Shown one piece after another: positions 28,779 to 37,922 of a DNA stretch of 64,000 nucleotides. Source of the stretch: Maritimibacter alkaliphilus HTCC2654 (GTDB lineage: Bacteria > Pseudomonadota > Alphaproteobacteria > Rhodobacterales > Rhodobacteraceae); the NCBI RefSeq assembly GCF_000152805.1, contig NZ_CH902578.1:2379074-2443073 (forward strand), given 5' to 3'. The translations under genes were made by a program, and so were the position numbers. The notes beneath the pieces are model-generated. The model did not search any database. It was not told the DNA's origin and saw nothing but the letters and a program-made list of their open reading frames with translations. Position 1 is the stretch's first letter; the number at the start of each line of letters is the position of its first letter.

Positions 28779-29618
28779 GTGACTTCGCGTGTAATCGGCG
28801 CGCTCGTACGCGCATGTTTGACGGTCATCCTGATTTTGACCCCGTCACTCATGATTCCGGGCATTCATTCCGAAACGGTCCAGATCGTCGCGCTCGCCGC
28901 GATCTTCGCGTTCGCCCTCACAACCTTCGAATACGCTTCGACATACCCCGGCCTCGTGGAATTCCGCGAAGCGCCGCCGTTCAACCGGATCAGGTTCGTG
29001 TCGCTGTTCTTCACCGTGTTCCTGCTGTCTGCCGTTGCGCGGCACTCGACCGATCCGTCGACCTTCACCGCCTTCGTCGGCGCCGTGGGCAACCTGATCG
29101 GCAACGCGATCGACATCCCCTATTCGCCCGTTCGGCTCATCGTCCTGATGCTGCCAGACAACGCGACGGCGGCCGAGATCATCAGCCTGCGCATGGCGGC
29201 CGGCATGGCCTATCTCATCTCGCTCATCTCGCTGGCCGTGTTCATCATCACGCTTCGGATCACCGGCTGGCCCAAGCGCAAGGGCGGGTTCAACGTCTGG
29301 GTGAACCTGCCGATGTTCGACCCGACCGCCGGTGGCGACGTGGTCGAGCGGCTGGAGCGTGACGCGCGGTTCAACGTGGCGCTCGGTTTCCTGCTTCCGT
29401 TCCTGACCCCGGCTGTCATCAAGGCCGCGTCGGGCGTGTTCGGATCGGTCGCGATCACCAACGATCAGACGATGATCTGGACGATCACCGCATGGGCGTT
29501 CCTGCCCGCCTCGCTGTTCATGCGCGGCATCGCGATGCAACGGGTCGCGACGCTCATCAGCGAACAGCGTGCGCGCAATTCGTCCCGTGCCGAAGGCGAA
29601 AGGCTGGCGCCAGCGTGA
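28779..29618 (+). CDS. multi-pass membrane protein of unknown function
   Basis: 279 residues from a GTG with a GAGGGTAAAGAG ribosome-binding region. Six to seven hydrophobic segments, with a soluble stretch in the middle (KRKGGFNVWVNLPMFDP) and a polar C-terminal tail. I do not recognise the family. The following secreted EEP-type gene starts inside its stop (GTGA overlap), so they are co-translated and probably linked in function. Confidence 0.75.
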   Translation: MTSRVIGALVRACLTVILILTPSLMIPGIHSETVQIVALAAIFAFALTTFEYASTYPGLVEFREAPPFNRIRFVSLFFTVFLLSAVARHSTDPSTFTAFVGAVGNLIGNAIDIPYSPVRLIVLMLPDNATAAEIISLRMAAGMAYLISLISLAVFIITLRITGWPKRKGGFNVWVNLPMFDPTAGGDVVERLERDARFNVALGFLLPFLTPAVIKAASGVFGSVAITNDQTMIWTITAWAFLPASLFMRGIAMQRVATLISEQRARNSSRAEGERLAPA

Positions 29619-30694
29619 AGCTCGGGGGGGCATTAACCTTAATATCCCTTCTGTCCGGCAGCCTCCTCGCTGCCGAACCTGTGATTGTCGCGACGTATGA
29701 CGCCGAGCTTTATCGCGACGGTCCCGGCCTTCTGCTCGACGACATTCTGGATGGCGACCCGCAGGTCGAGGCGGTTGCCGAAGTCATCGCCTATGCCGAT
29801 GCCGACATTCTTCATCTGACCGGGTTCGACTGGGATCTGGAAAACCACGCGCTGACGGCCTTTGCCCGGGTGCTCGCCAATCAGGGCGCGACCTATCCCT
29901 ACCTCTACGCAAGCCAGCCGAATACCGGCGTGCCTTCGGGTGTCGACCTCGACGGCAACGGGCGCGTGGGCGAGGCCCGCGACAGCTTCGGGTATGGCAG
30001 TTTCACCGGGCAAGGCGGCATGGCGATCCTGTCGCGCTATCCCATAGGCGAGGTGCGCGACTTCTCGCAGATGCTGTGGGCCGAATTACCGGACAACCAT
30101 GCGCCACGGGTCGATGGATTGCCCTTTCCATCGGAGGAAGCGAGCAAGGTTCGCAGGTTATCCTCGGTCGGGCATTGGGACGTTCCCATCGACGTCGCAG
30201 GCACGACGCTCCACCTGCTCGCATGGCACGGGTCGACCCCGGTGTTCGACGGGCCGGAGGATCTGAACGGCGCTCGCGGGGCGGACGAGGCGATGTTCTG
30301 GATCAAGCTGTTGAACGGATCGCTGCCCTTCCCGCCGCCCGAAGGTCCGGTCGTTCTGACGGGGATCTCCAACATCGACCCGGTGGACGGCGACGGGCGC
30401 CATGTGACCATGGCCCGCATCCTGCGCGACCCGTTGATACAAGATCCGATGCCGACCAGTGCGGGTGGATCGGCCGCCGCGAACCCCGGACATGCCGGTG
30501 ACCCGGCGCTGGATATGGCGGATTTCGACGATCCGCTGCCGGGCAATCTGAGGGTGGATTACGTGCTGCCGGATGCGCGCCTCAGGGTTCTGGCAAGCGG
30601 GGTCGTCTGGCCCGCACCGGACGAGCCGATGGCGGAGACCGTCGAAACGGCCAGCCGCCACCGGATTGTCTGGGTCGAAGTCGATCTGCCTTAG
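29615..30694 (+). CDS. secreted endonuclease/exonuclease/phosphatase (EEP) family protein
   Basis: 359 residues from the GTG at 29615. A signal peptide (VKLGGALTLISLLSGSLLA) is followed by the EEP four-layer fold: GQGGMAILSRYPI, HLLAWHGSTP, VVLTGISNIDP, GNLRVDYVLP and a C-terminal SRHRIVWVEV, matching in order the strands that carry the Asp/Asn/His active-site residues. The first metal-binding Glu position appears to read TGF, so activity is uncertain. Substrate could be nucleic acid, inositol or lipid phosphates. It overlaps the convergent gene by 4 bp. Confidence 0.8.
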   Translation: MKLGGALTLISLLSGSLLAAEPVIVATYDAELYRDGPGLLLDDILDGDPQVEAVAEVIAYADADILHLTGFDWDLENHALTAFARVLANQGATYPYLYASQPNTGVPSGVDLDGNGRVGEARDSFGYGSFTGQGGMAILSRYPIGEVRDFSQMLWAELPDNHAPRVDGLPFPSEEASKVRRLSSVGHWDVPIDVAGTTLHLLAWHGSTPVFDGPEDLNGARGADEAMFWIKLLNGSLPFPPPEGPVVLTGISNIDPVDGDGRHVTMARILRDPLIQDPMPTSAGGSAAANPGHAGDPALDMADFDDPLPGNLRVDYVLPDARLRVLASGVVWPAPDEPMAETVETASRHRIVWVEVDLP

Positions 30695-31584
30695 GCAAGG
30701 GCCCGCGTCGTCGCCGGTCGTGCCGTGTCCTGCGGCAGGGCGGCGCGGATCACCTCGCGCAGCGGCGTCGGCTCGAACTCCGGCAGCAGATGTGTCAGCC
30801 GGTCGGGCGACAGGCTGTGCGACACCTGCCACAGATACCGCATCTCTTTCAGCTCGCGCGCAAGCTCCCACACCGGGCTGGCGACCGTGATGAGCCACCA
30901 CGGGAACCGGGTCGCGCGCAGGGACCGGCCCGTGACCCTTTCGACCTCGGCCTTCAGCGCATCGAGCGTGAGGGCATGGCCGGGGAACGGCACGTCCTCG
31001 AACGTCGCGAGCGTTTCGCGTTTTTCGGCGAGCGCGACGGCGGCGCGCGCCCAGTCGGGGAGGTAGCACCACGGCTGCAACAGGTTACCGGGGCCGGCAT
31101 AGGTGAAGCGCCCCTTCTCGACCCCGTTCAGAACCATGAGCGACATCACGTCCCCGCCCGCATCCGGGTCGATGAAGTTGCCGCCGCGCAGGATGATCGT
31201 CTGCACGCCGCTGTCGCGATAGGCGCGCTCCATCTCGGCCCGGATGGCCCCTTTGCGGGAGTTCGGGCGATGCGCCGTCGTGCCGGACCATTCGCCGGGC
31301 GTGTCGCCGTAGACATAGACGTTTCCCGGAACGATCACGGTCGCGCCCGAGGCGCGGGCGGCGGCGAGCACGTCGCGGGTGATCTGGGGGATGATCCCGG
31401 CCCAGTTGTGGTAGTTGGGCGGGTTCATTCCGTTGACGATCACGTCGCAGCCCATCGCGGCCTGTGTCATGTCTTCGGTGGCGCGGTTGAACCGGCGGAC
31501 GGTCCAGCCGTTCGTCGCAAAGGCGCGGGCGGCGTGGGTTCCGATCTTGCCGGAGGCGCCGAGGATGAGAACGGTCTTGGTCAT
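30691..31584 (-). CDS. NAD(P)-dependent epimerase/NmrA-like protein
   Basis: 297 residues from the ATG giving MTKTVLILGASGKIG; TTGGAGAAAGCC precedes it. GASGKIG is the glycine-rich NAD(P) turn of the atypical/extended SDR family and NVYVYG the region of the catalytic tyrosine. The C-terminal domain is short, as in sugar epimerases. Divergent from a LysR regulator 89 bp away. Its N-terminus resembles that of the truncated gene at the left edge of the window. Confidence 0.85.
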   Translation of the reverse strand: MTKTVLILGASGKIGTHAARAFATNGWTVRRFNRATEDMTQAAMGCDVIVNGMNPPNYHNWAGIIPQITRDVLAAARASGATVIVPGNVYVYGDTPGEWSGTTAHRPNSRKGAIRAEMERAYRDSGVQTIILRGGNFIDPDAGGDVMSLMVLNGVEKGRFTYAGPGNLLQPWCYLPDWARAAVALAEKRETLATFEDVPFPGHALTLDALKAEVERVTGRSLRATRFPWWLITVASPVWELARELKEMRYLWQVSHSLSPDRLTHLLPEFEPTPLREVIRAALPQDTARPATTRALA

Positions 31585-31661
31585 GGCTTTCTCCAATGCT
31601 TGATGACCTCAAACTAGCCATTCACCGCCAAACAGGAATTGCGAGAAATCGAAGGTCTGGT

Positions 31662-31675
31662 ATTCAGGATTGAAT
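31662..31675. promoter_or_regulatory. small palindrome at the LysR start
   Basis: ATTCA and TGAAT form a 5-bp inverted repeat with a 4-bp spacer, overlapping the LysR start codon in the divergent intergenic region. A candidate auto-regulatory operator; short enough to be chance. Confidence 0.25.
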
Positions 31676-32558
31676 GGAAAACCTCGACTGGTCCCTGATC
31701 CGCGCCTTCCTTGCCGTGGCCGAAACCGGCTCGCTTTCAGCGGCGGCCCGGACGCTGGGGTCGAGCCAGCCCACGGTGGGGCGGCAGGTGCGTGAGGTCG
31801 AGACGGCCCTTGGGGTGGAGCTGTTCCAGCGGCACGCCAAGGGTCTGTCCTTGACCGAAACGGGTGCTGCGATGTTATCCGCGGCAAAGAGAATGCGCGA
31901 CTCGGTCGGAGAGATCGCCCTGATCGCAGCCGGGCAGGATATGCGACCCACGGGCACGGTCAGGATCACGGCGAGCGTCATCGTCGCGCATTTCGTGCTG
32001 CCGCAGATCCTTGCGCGACTACGCAGGGACGAACCCGGTATCGAGATCGAACTGGTGGCGACCGATTCCAGCGACAACCTTTTGTTTCGCGAGGCCGACA
32101 TCGCGCTGCGCATGTATCGCCCGGACCAGCTGGACATGGTGACGTTGCATGTCACCGACCTGCCGCTGGGGATCTATGCCGCCAAATCCTATCTCGACCG
32201 CGTGGGACGGCCGGACACGGTCGAGGATGCGTTCAAGCTCGATTGGGTCGGCTATGACCGTTCGGACCTGATGCTGCGCGGGATGCGGCGGCTGGGCTGG
32301 GCCGTGGACCGCACCTTCTTCGCGACCCGCACCGACGATCAGGCGGGGAACTGGCAGCTCATCCGCGCGGGCTGCGGGATCGGGATCGCGCAGATCGCCA
32401 CGGCACAGGACGCGCCCGAGGTCGAGCGGCTGTTTCCCGATATGGCGCTTCCGTCCTTGCCGGTCTGGCTGACCGCGCATGAGGCGATGCGCCGGACCCC
32501 CCGGATCGCGCGGGTGTGGGATGCCTTGGCCCAGGGGTTGAAGTCTGCGGTTTCTTGA
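31674..32558 (+). CDS. LysR family transcriptional regulator
   Basis: 294 residues. HTH at about 4-62 (GSLSAAARTLGSSQPTVGRQ), then the effector domain. The HTH region is closely related to the LysR at 991 (both have SLSAAAR and PTxGRQV), so these are likely paralogues. It faces the NAD(P)-dependent epimerase gene and probably regulates it. leuB follows 60 bp downstream but has its own ribosome-binding site and is functionally unrelated. Confidence 0.92.
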   Translation: MENLDWSLIRAFLAVAETGSLSAAARTLGSSQPTVGRQVREVETALGVELFQRHAKGLSLTETGAAMLSAAKRMRDSVGEIALIAAGQDMRPTGTVRITASVIVAHFVLPQILARLRRDEPGIEIELVATDSSDNLLFREADIALRMYRPDQLDMVTLHVTDLPLGIYAAKSYLDRVGRPDTVEDAFKLDWVGYDRSDLMLRGMRRLGWAVDRTFFATRTDDQAGNWQLIRAGCGIGIAQIATAQDAPEVERLFPDMALPSLPVWLTAHEAMRRTPRIARVWDALAQGLKSAVS

Positions 32559-32618
32559 CCCTTCCCGGCCTGCGGGCTAGGCACACGCGAACAGTATTCA
32601 GCCCAAGGACACAGTGAT

Positions 32619-33722
32619 ATGAGCGTTGGCTCCCTCCTCATCCTCCCCGGCGACGGGATCGGCCCGGAAGTCATGGCCGAAGTGCGCCGCATCATCGATT
32701 GGTACGGCGAGAAGCGCGGCCTGACCTTCGACGTGTCCGAAGACCTTGTGGGCGGCTCGGCCTATGACAAGCATGGCGTGCCGCTGGCGGATGAGACGAT
32801 GGCCAAGGCGCAAGAGGTCGATGCCGTGCTGCTGGGCGCCGTGGGCGGCCCGAAATACGACGATCTGGATTTCTCGGTGAAGCCCGAGCGCGGGCTTCTG
32901 CGCCTGCGCAAGGAGATGGACCTGTTCGCGAACCTGCGCCCGGCCCAGTGCTTCGATGCGCTCGCCGATTTCTCGTCGCTGAAGAAGGACGTGATCGCCG
33001 GGCTCGACATCATGATCGTGCGCGAGCTGACCAGCGGCATCTACTTCGGTGAGCCGCGTGGCATCTTCACGGAAAACAACGAGCGCGTGGGCGTGAACAC
33101 CCAGCGGTATACCGAGAGCGAGATCGACCGGGTCGCGCGTTCGGCCTTTGAACTGGCCATGAAGCGGGGCAAGAAGCTTTGCTCGATGGAAAAGGCCAAC
33201 GTGATGGAATCCGGCATTCTGTGGCGTGAGGTCGTCACCGAGGTCGCCAAGGATTACCCCGAAGTCGAGCTGTCGCATATGTATGCCGACGCGGGCGGGA
33301 TGCAGCTTGCCCGCTGGCCCAAGCAGTTCGACGTGATCGTGACCGACAACCTGTTCGGCGACCTTCTGTCCGACGTGGCCGCGATGCTGACCGGGTCGCT
33401 GGGGATGCTGCCGTCGGCCTCGCTCGGTCTGCCGATGGCGAACGGTCGGCCCAAGGCGCTTTATGAGCCGGTGCATGGTTCGGCCCCCGACATCGCGGGT
33501 CAGGGCAAGGCCAACCCCATCGCCTGTATCCTGAGCTTCGCCATGGCGCTGCGCTATTCCTTCGACGAAGGCGCGGAAGCGGATCGTCTGGAAGCGGCGA
33601 TCGAGACGGTGCTGGCCCAAGGCAAACGCACCGCCGACCTGCTGGGCGAAGAGGGCGTCACCCCGGTCTCCACGACCGAAATGGGCGACGCCATCCTCGA
33701 CGCGCTGGAGGCGAGCCTCTGA
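32619..33722 (+). CDS. leuB: 3-isopropylmalate dehydrogenase
   Basis: 367 residues, full length. [23 protein letters not shown] and the C-terminal [18 protein letters not shown] identify LeuB; the substrate loop and the Asp-rich Mg site ([10 protein letters not shown]) are complete. It oxidises and decarboxylates 3-isopropylmalate with NAD+ in leucine synthesis. Standing alone, about 5.5 kb from leuCD, with its own terminator. Confidence 0.97.
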   Translation: MSVGSLLILPGDGIGPEVMAEVRRIIDWYGEKRGLTFDVSEDLVGGSAYDKHGVPLADETMAKAQEVDAVLLGAVGGPKYDDLDFSVKPERGLLRLRKEMDLFANLRPAQCFDALADFSSLKKDVIAGLDIMIVRELTSGIYFGEPRGIFTENNERVGVNTQRYTESEIDRVARSAFELAMKRGKKLCSMEKANVMESGILWREVVTEVAKDYPEVELSHMYADAGGMQLARWPKQFDVIVTDNLFGDLLSDVAAMLTGSLGMLPSASLGLPMANGRPKALYEPVHGSAPDIAGQGKANPIACILSFAMALRYSFDEGAEADRLEAAIETVLAQGKRTADLLGEEGVTPVSTTEMGDAILDALEASL

Positions 33723-33734
33723 GGCGAGACCTTT

Positions 33735-33770
33735 TCCGCGGGGAAAACGCGCGGAGGGTTTTCTTTTTCT
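33735..33770 (+). terminator. intrinsic terminator after leuB
   Basis: TCCGCG and CGCGGA pair around a 9-nt loop and are followed by GGGTTTTCTTTTTCT. The T-tract also contains the stop codon of the convergent ArsR-type gene. Confidence 0.75.
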
Positions 33771-34452
33771 AAATCAATGGGAAAGCATCCTGAAAGGCTT
33801 GCTCTCCCGCCGCTGAGAACAGAACCGCGCGCCCCTCGGGTGCGCGGTTCGCCCATTTCAGGGTGATGATCCGGTCGAGAAGCGCCGCGCCGAGGCTGCC
33901 CGCCAGATGCGTGCGGCGTTCGGACCAGTCGAGGCAGGTGCGGCAGAGCGGGCGGCGCTTGGCCTCGAGCAGGGCGAGGTCGATGCCCAGCGCGGCGATA
34001 CGCGCGCGCCCCCCATCGGTCAGGTCGATCCGGTCCGCCGTCAGGACGAACCCACCCCGTCCCGCAAGACTGTCGTAGATCCGCACCCCGGCCGTGCCCG
34101 CGAGGTGGTCGTAGCATACCCGCGCCTGCCTGAGTTCGGGGTCGCGCGGCCCCGGCCGGTTCCGCAGGTGGCCGTGATGCGCGGCAAGGCCCGCGACCGC
34201 CTCGAGCATATGCGCGACCTCGTCACCGGCCAGACGGAAATAATGATGCCGCCCCTGCTTGAGCCGGGCGATGAGGCCGACCGCCTCAAGCTTGCGCAGG
34301 TGTTCGCTGGCCGCCGCCGCGCCCACCCCGGCCTCGCGCGCAAGTTCCCCGGCGGTCAGCGCCCGGCCCGCCAACAGCGCGGTCAGCATGTTGGCGCGGG
34401 CCGGGTCGCCGATCATCGCACCGATGCGGGTTATGTCGGGGCCTTCCTTCAT
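33769..34452 (-). CDS. ArsR-type winged-helix transcriptional regulator
   Basis: 227 residues from the ATG giving MKEGPDITRIGAMIGD; an ATG at 34518 would add 22. Residues about 5-90 form the ArsR winged helix (TAGELAREAGVGAAAASEHLRKLEAVGLI). The long C-terminal part (about 130 residues, with a CRTCLDW pair of cysteines) is more than a plain ArsR has and occurs in the branch of ArsR regulators that sense small organic molecules or metals. Divergent from the NIPSNAP gene, its likely target. Confidence 0.85.
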   Translation of the reverse strand: MKEGPDITRIGAMIGDPARANMLTALLAGRALTAGELAREAGVGAAAASEHLRKLEAVGLIARLKQGRHHYFRLAGDEVAHMLEAVAGLAAHHGHLRNRPGPRDPELRQARVCYDHLAGTAGVRIYDSLAGRGGFVLTADRIDLTDGGRARIAALGIDLALLEAKRRPLCRTCLDWSERRTHLAGSLGAALLDRIITLKWANRAPEGRAVLFSAAGEQAFQDAFPLI

Positions 34453-34481
34453 ATCCGCGACAGTGGACGCGCGCGCCGCGT

Positions 34482-34507
34482 CGGACAAGCCGCGACGCTT
34501 CGGTCCG
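34482..34507. promoter_or_regulatory. candidate operator between ArsR-type regulator and NIPSNAP
   Basis: An imperfect palindrome: CGGAC-AAGC, six bases, GCTT-CG-GTCCG. It lies in the 111-bp divergent intergenic region where an ArsR-type repressor would bind. Binding is inferred. Confidence 0.3.
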
Positions 34508-34563
34508 GGCCGAAACATCGGTGCACGCGGCCGTGGCAGAACGGCGCGAAAGGAGACCCGACC

Positions 34564-34884
34564 ATGATTACCTGTTTCATCCGATACGAGATCGAGCCGA
34601 CGCAAAAGGCGGATTTCGAGACCTATGCCCGCAACTGGGGTCAGGCGATTCCGCGCTGCGGGGCCGACCTGATCGGCTATTTCGCCCCGCACGAGGGATC
34701 GTCCACCCTGGCCTATGGGGTCTATTCCCTGCCGTCGCTCGCCGCATATGAGGACTACCGCGCGAAACTGGCGGCAGACCCGCTGGGGCGCGAGAACTAC
34801 GACTTCGCCATGCAAAGAAAGTTCATTCGGCGGGAGGACCGCACATTTCTTCGGCTGGCATCCGCTCCGCACGGAAAACCCTGA
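34564..34884 (+). CDS. NIPSNAP family protein
   Basis: 106 residues with AAAGGAG at the right distance. MITCFIRYEIEPTQKADFET and the later LAAYEDYRAKLAADP are typical of NIPSNAP dimeric ferredoxin-like-fold proteins, of unknown biochemical role in bacteria. It is divergent from the ArsR-type gene, a pairing often seen for NIPSNAP, and precedes the EamA exporter by 62 bp on the same strand. Confidence 0.85.
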   Translation: MITCFIRYEIEPTQKADFETYARNWGQAIPRCGADLIGYFAPHEGSSTLAYGVYSLPSLAAYEDYRAKLAADPLGRENYDFAMQRKFIRREDRTFLRLASAPHGKP

Positions 34885-34946
34885 CCGGACGGCTTGCATG
34901 CGGCGCGAAAACGGGGTTGGGATGACCGCAACCACGGAGCATTCCC

Positions 34947-35903
34947 ATGAACCTTGCAGGCCCGCTCTACGCCCTTCTGGCGTTCGCGCTCTATGCGACG
35001 CATGACGTCATCATCAAGTTCCTGGGCGGGACCTATTCCCCGTTCCAGCTGATCTTTTTCTCGACGTTGTTTTCGTTCCCGCTGGTGACGTTCATGCTGA
35101 TGAAGGATGCGACGGCGGGACATCTGCGCCCGGTTCATCCGTGGTGGACGGCGCTGCGCACCGTGCTTGCGTCGATCACCGGGTTCACGGCGTTTTACGC
35201 GTTTTCGGTTCTGCCGCTGGCGCAGACCTATGTGCTGCTGTTCGCCTCGCCGCTTCTCATCACGCTCTTGTCGATCCCGATGCTGGGCGAGCGTGTCGGC
35301 ATTCACCGGCTGGGTGCCGTGGTCGTCGGGCTGATCGGGGTGCTGGTCGTGCTGCGGCCCGGCGCGACCGATCTGACGCTCGGCCACCTCGCCGGGATCA
35401 CGTCGGCTGTGTGCAACGCGCTGGCCAGCGTCATCGTGCGCAAGATCGGGCGGGACGAGCGGCCCGTGGTGCTGATGCTCTATCCGATGGCCTCGAATTT
35501 CGTGCTGATGGGCATATTGCTCGCCTTCGTCTACAAGCCGATGCCGATCGAACATCTGGGCGGGCTCGGCGTGATCTCGGCGCTAGGATTCGTGGCGGGG
35601 CTGGTGCTGATCGCGGCCTACAAGAACGGCGAGGCCGCCATCGTCGCACCGATGCAGTATTCGCAGATTATCTGGGCCAGTGTGTTCGGCTTCTTCATCT
35701 TCGGTGAATCTCTGGAAACCGCCACGATGGTTGGTGCCGGGATCATCATTTTCTCGGGTCTTTACATCGTCTTCCGCGAAGCGCGTCTGGGCGCGGACTC
35801 GCAGACCCCGGTGCTGAGAACCCGGTCGCGCGGGGCCACGGCGGCAAGCTTCCGCATATCGCCGATCCTGCGCCGTTCGCGGCCGCACGAACCGGCCGAA
35901 TAA
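34947..35903 (+). CDS. DMT superfamily (EamA) transporter
   Basis: 318 residues with ten membrane helices in two EamA repeats (about 5-140 and 150-285), followed by a basic, disordered-looking tail of about 35 residues. EamA proteins export metabolites such as amino acids or take up small organics. The substrate is not predictable. It may be co-transcribed with the NIPSNAP gene. The tRNA gene begins 45 bp after its stop. Confidence 0.88.
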   Translation: MNLAGPLYALLAFALYATHDVIIKFLGGTYSPFQLIFFSTLFSFPLVTFMLMKDATAGHLRPVHPWWTALRTVLASITGFTAFYAFSVLPLAQTYVLLFASPLLITLLSIPMLGERVGIHRLGAVVVGLIGVLVVLRPGATDLTLGHLAGITSAVCNALASVIVRKIGRDERPVVLMLYPMASNFVLMGILLAFVYKPMPIEHLGGLGVISALGFVAGLVLIAAYKNGEAAIVAPMQYSQIIWASVFGFFIFGESLETATMVGAGIIIFSGLYIVFREARLGADSQTPVLRTRSRGATAASFRISPILRRSRPHEPAE

Positions 35904-35948
35904 CCCCTTGCCAAGCAAGGCAACGTGGGCTATCCCGCCCGCCACGGT

Positions 35949-36025
35949 CGGAGTGTAGCTCAGCCTGGTAGAGCACTGTCTTCGGGAGGCAGGGGTCGGA
36001 GGTTCGAATCCTCTCACTCCGACCA
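35949..36025 (+). tRNA. tRNA-Pro (anticodon CGG)
   Basis: 77 nt including an encoded CCA. The acceptor stem pairs CGGAGTG with CACTCCG, the T-arm reads GGTTCGAATCC, and the anticodon loop TTCGGGA gives anticodon CGG, which reads proline codon CCG, a frequent codon in this genome. The D-arm (TAGCTCAGCCTGGTAGAGCA) is standard. No attachment-site duplication or integrase is seen beside it. Confidence 0.97.
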
Positions 36026-36032
36026 ATAAAAC

Positions 36033-36055
36033 AAGGCGCCTTCGGGCGTCTTTTT
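36033..36055 (+). terminator. intrinsic terminator after tRNA-Pro
   Basis: AAGGCGCC, a TTCG tetraloop and GGCGTCTT form an 8-bp stem (one G-T pair) followed directly by a T-tract. Confidence 0.92.
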
Positions 36056-36125
36056 TGTTTCTCGGTTTCGGGCTGCGGCCGTTCAGACCGGGATTTTGTT
36101 CGTTCCGGTCGAAATGAACAGAAAG

Positions 36126-36151
36126 CGCGCCCGGATCACGATGCGGGCGCG
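36126..36151 (-). terminator. hairpin terminator candidate of the ABC-transporter operon
   Basis: CGCGCCCG and CGGGCGCG form a perfect 8-bp stem with a 10-nt loop. Read on the minus strand it is followed by CTTTCTGTT. It lies about 125 bp downstream of the permease stop, the last gene of the leftward operon. The remaining bases from 36056 to 36276 show nothing else. Confidence 0.55.
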
Positions 36152-36276
36152 TTGAGGTGTGTGTCAGGCGTCACGCCGTCAGGGGCACCGTGGCGGGCAG
36201 TGGCGCGGAGCGTCTTGTCTTGCTCCGCCGACGGCAGCCCTTCGACGGACGCGGCAAAATTCCGTCCAGAGGGCGA

Positions 36277-37089
36277 TCACCGCTCGTGCTTGCGATGCCA
36301 CGGGATCACCAGCCGTTCGAGGAAATCGACGGCGTAGGAGAAGCCCAGCCCGAGGATCGCGATGACGAGGAAGCCGACATACATCGTGTCGACCCAGAAC
36401 ACCGTCCACGCCCACCAGATACGATAGCCGACGCCGCTGTCCGCCGTCGAGAACTCGACCGCCACCAGCAGGATCAGCGCCGTGCCCATGCAGATGCGCA
36501 GCCCCGTGAAGATGCCCGGCAGCGCACCGGGCAGCGCCACGGTGAGATAGGTCTTGAGGCGCGAGGCTTTCAGGTTCCGCGCCACTTCGAAATAGATCTT
36601 CGGCGTGCTGACCACACCTGCGAAGGTGTTGATCGTCATCAGGAAAAAGACGTTGATCGCGATGGTGACGTATTTCGACGTTTCACCGATGCCGAAGATC
36701 AGAAGCAAAAGCGGCAGAAGCGCGATTTTCGGGATTGGGAACAACGCCGCGATCAGAGGGTTCAGTGCCTCGCGCACGGGGCGGAAAAGGCCCATGGCCA
36801 GCCCGACCAGAACGCCCGGCACCGCGCCCATGACCAGACCGACCGCGATGCGCTGCAGGCTGATCCCGAGGTCGCCCCAGAACTGCGCGGTCTGTGCCTG
36901 CGCGAACCCTGTGGCAAGGATGGTGGACGGCGCGGGAAAGAACGTGACGTTGACCGCCCCGGTCCGCGCGGCGATTTCCCACAGCCCCAGAAGCACGATG
37001 GGCGAGATCAGCCCGATCGGCATCCCCAGCACCCGCCGCGTGCCTTTGCGCGGCGCGCGGCTCACGTCGATGGTTTCGATGGTCGCCAT
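36277..37089 (-). CDS. ABC transporter permease (NitT/TauT type)
   Basis: 270 residues with six membrane helices. The BPD_transp_1 EAA loop is visible as ARNLKASRLKTYLTVALPGALPGI. The sequence matches the SsuC/TauC family (nitrate, sulfonate, taurine importers). It is the third component of a complete importer with the ATPase and binding protein directly upstream (3-bp gap to the ATPase stop). The imported compound is unknown; such systems also take up pyrimidine precursors, riboflavin precursors and aromatic acids. Confidence 0.92.
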   Translation of the reverse strand: MATIETIDVSRAPRKGTRRVLGMPIGLISPIVLLGLWEIAARTGAVNVTFFPAPSTILATGFAQAQTAQFWGDLGISLQRIAVGLVMGAVPGVLVGLAMGLFRPVREALNPLIAALFPIPKIALLPLLLLIFGIGETSKYVTIAINVFFLMTINTFAGVVSTPKIYFEVARNLKASRLKTYLTVALPGALPGIFTGLRICMGTALILLVAVEFSTADSGVGYRIWWAWTVFWVDTMYVGFLVIAILGLGFSYAVDFLERLVIPWHRKHER

Positions 37090-37092
37090 GGT

Positions 37093-37911
37093 TTACCTCC
37101 CCGCCGCCTGAATACGGTCGGCTTCCTGCTGACGCGCTGTGCGCACCTCGTGCCCCAGAATGTCCCACAACTCGGCGGTGAGCGCCCCGAACTCCGGCGT
37201 GCGCCGGATCTCGGCCGATTTGCGCGGACGCGGCAGGTCGATTTCGAGGCTGTGAATGAAGCGTCCCGGCGCCGACGACATGACCACGACGCGGTCGCCC
37301 AAGAGCACCGCCTCGTCCAGCCCGTGGGTGATGAAGACGACGGTGGAGCGGAACTCTTCCCAGAGCGTCGCAAGCTCCTCCTGCATGATGAGCTTGTTCT
37401 GCTCGTCGAGTGCGGCGAAGGGTTCGTCCATCAGCAGCACTTCGGGATTGGTCGCAAAGGCGCGCGCGATGGACAGGCGCTGTTTCATCCCGCCCGACAA
37501 CTGGTCAGGGCGGAAATCGCGGAAGGAATAAAGCCCGGTCTTTTGCAGGAAGTAATCCACCCGCTCCTGACTTTCGGCGCCCCTCCACGTCCCCGACGCA
37601 CGCAGGCCGTAGGCCGCGTTGTCGGCCACGGTCAGCCACGGAAACGCGCTTTCCTGCTGAAAGATCATCGCGGTCATGGGCCGGTCCGGATTGTCATGCG
37701 CGATCCGGATCTGCCCCTCCGAGGGGTGCTCCAGCCCGGCGAACATGCGGATAAGGGTCGATTTACCGCAGCCCGACGGGCCGACGATGCAGACGAATTC
37801 GCCGTCCGCAATCGTCAGGTCCACCTTGTCGATGGCCCGGAAGCCCCGCTGGGGGTCGCCGAACACCTTGGCGACCCCGTCCACTTCGATCTTGCCTGTC
37901 TTGCCTGTCAT
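37093..37911 (-). CDS. ABC transporter ATP-binding protein (NitT/TauT type)
   Basis: 272 residues. Walker A GPSGCGKST at 44-52, signature LSGGMKQR, Walker B VLLMDEPFAALD and the His-switch FITHGLDEA are all present, so it should be an active ATPase of the SsuB/TauB family. It lies between the binding-protein and permease genes with gaps of 11 and 3 bp. Confidence 0.95.
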   Translation of the reverse strand: MTGKTGKIEVDGVAKVFGDPQRGFRAIDKVDLTIADGEFVCIVGPSGCGKSTLIRMFAGLEHPSEGQIRIAHDNPDRPMTAMIFQQESAFPWLTVADNAAYGLRASGTWRGAESQERVDYFLQKTGLYSFRDFRPDQLSGGMKQRLSIARAFATNPEVLLMDEPFAALDEQNKLIMQEELATLWEEFRSTVVFITHGLDEAVLLGDRVVVMSSAPGRFIHSLEIDLPRPRKSAEIRRTPEFGALTAELWDILGHEVRTARQQEADRIQAAGR

Positions 37912-37922
37912 CGCACCCGGAC

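Noticed and set aside
28413-28782. Small open frames in the region before 28779
   Set aside because: They overlap each other on both strands, lack ribosome-binding sites and have no recognisable product.
35949-36055. tRNA-Pro as an integration site of a genomic island
   Set aside because: No integrase, no direct repeat of the tRNA 3' end and no mobility gene found on either side; an intrinsic terminator follows normally.
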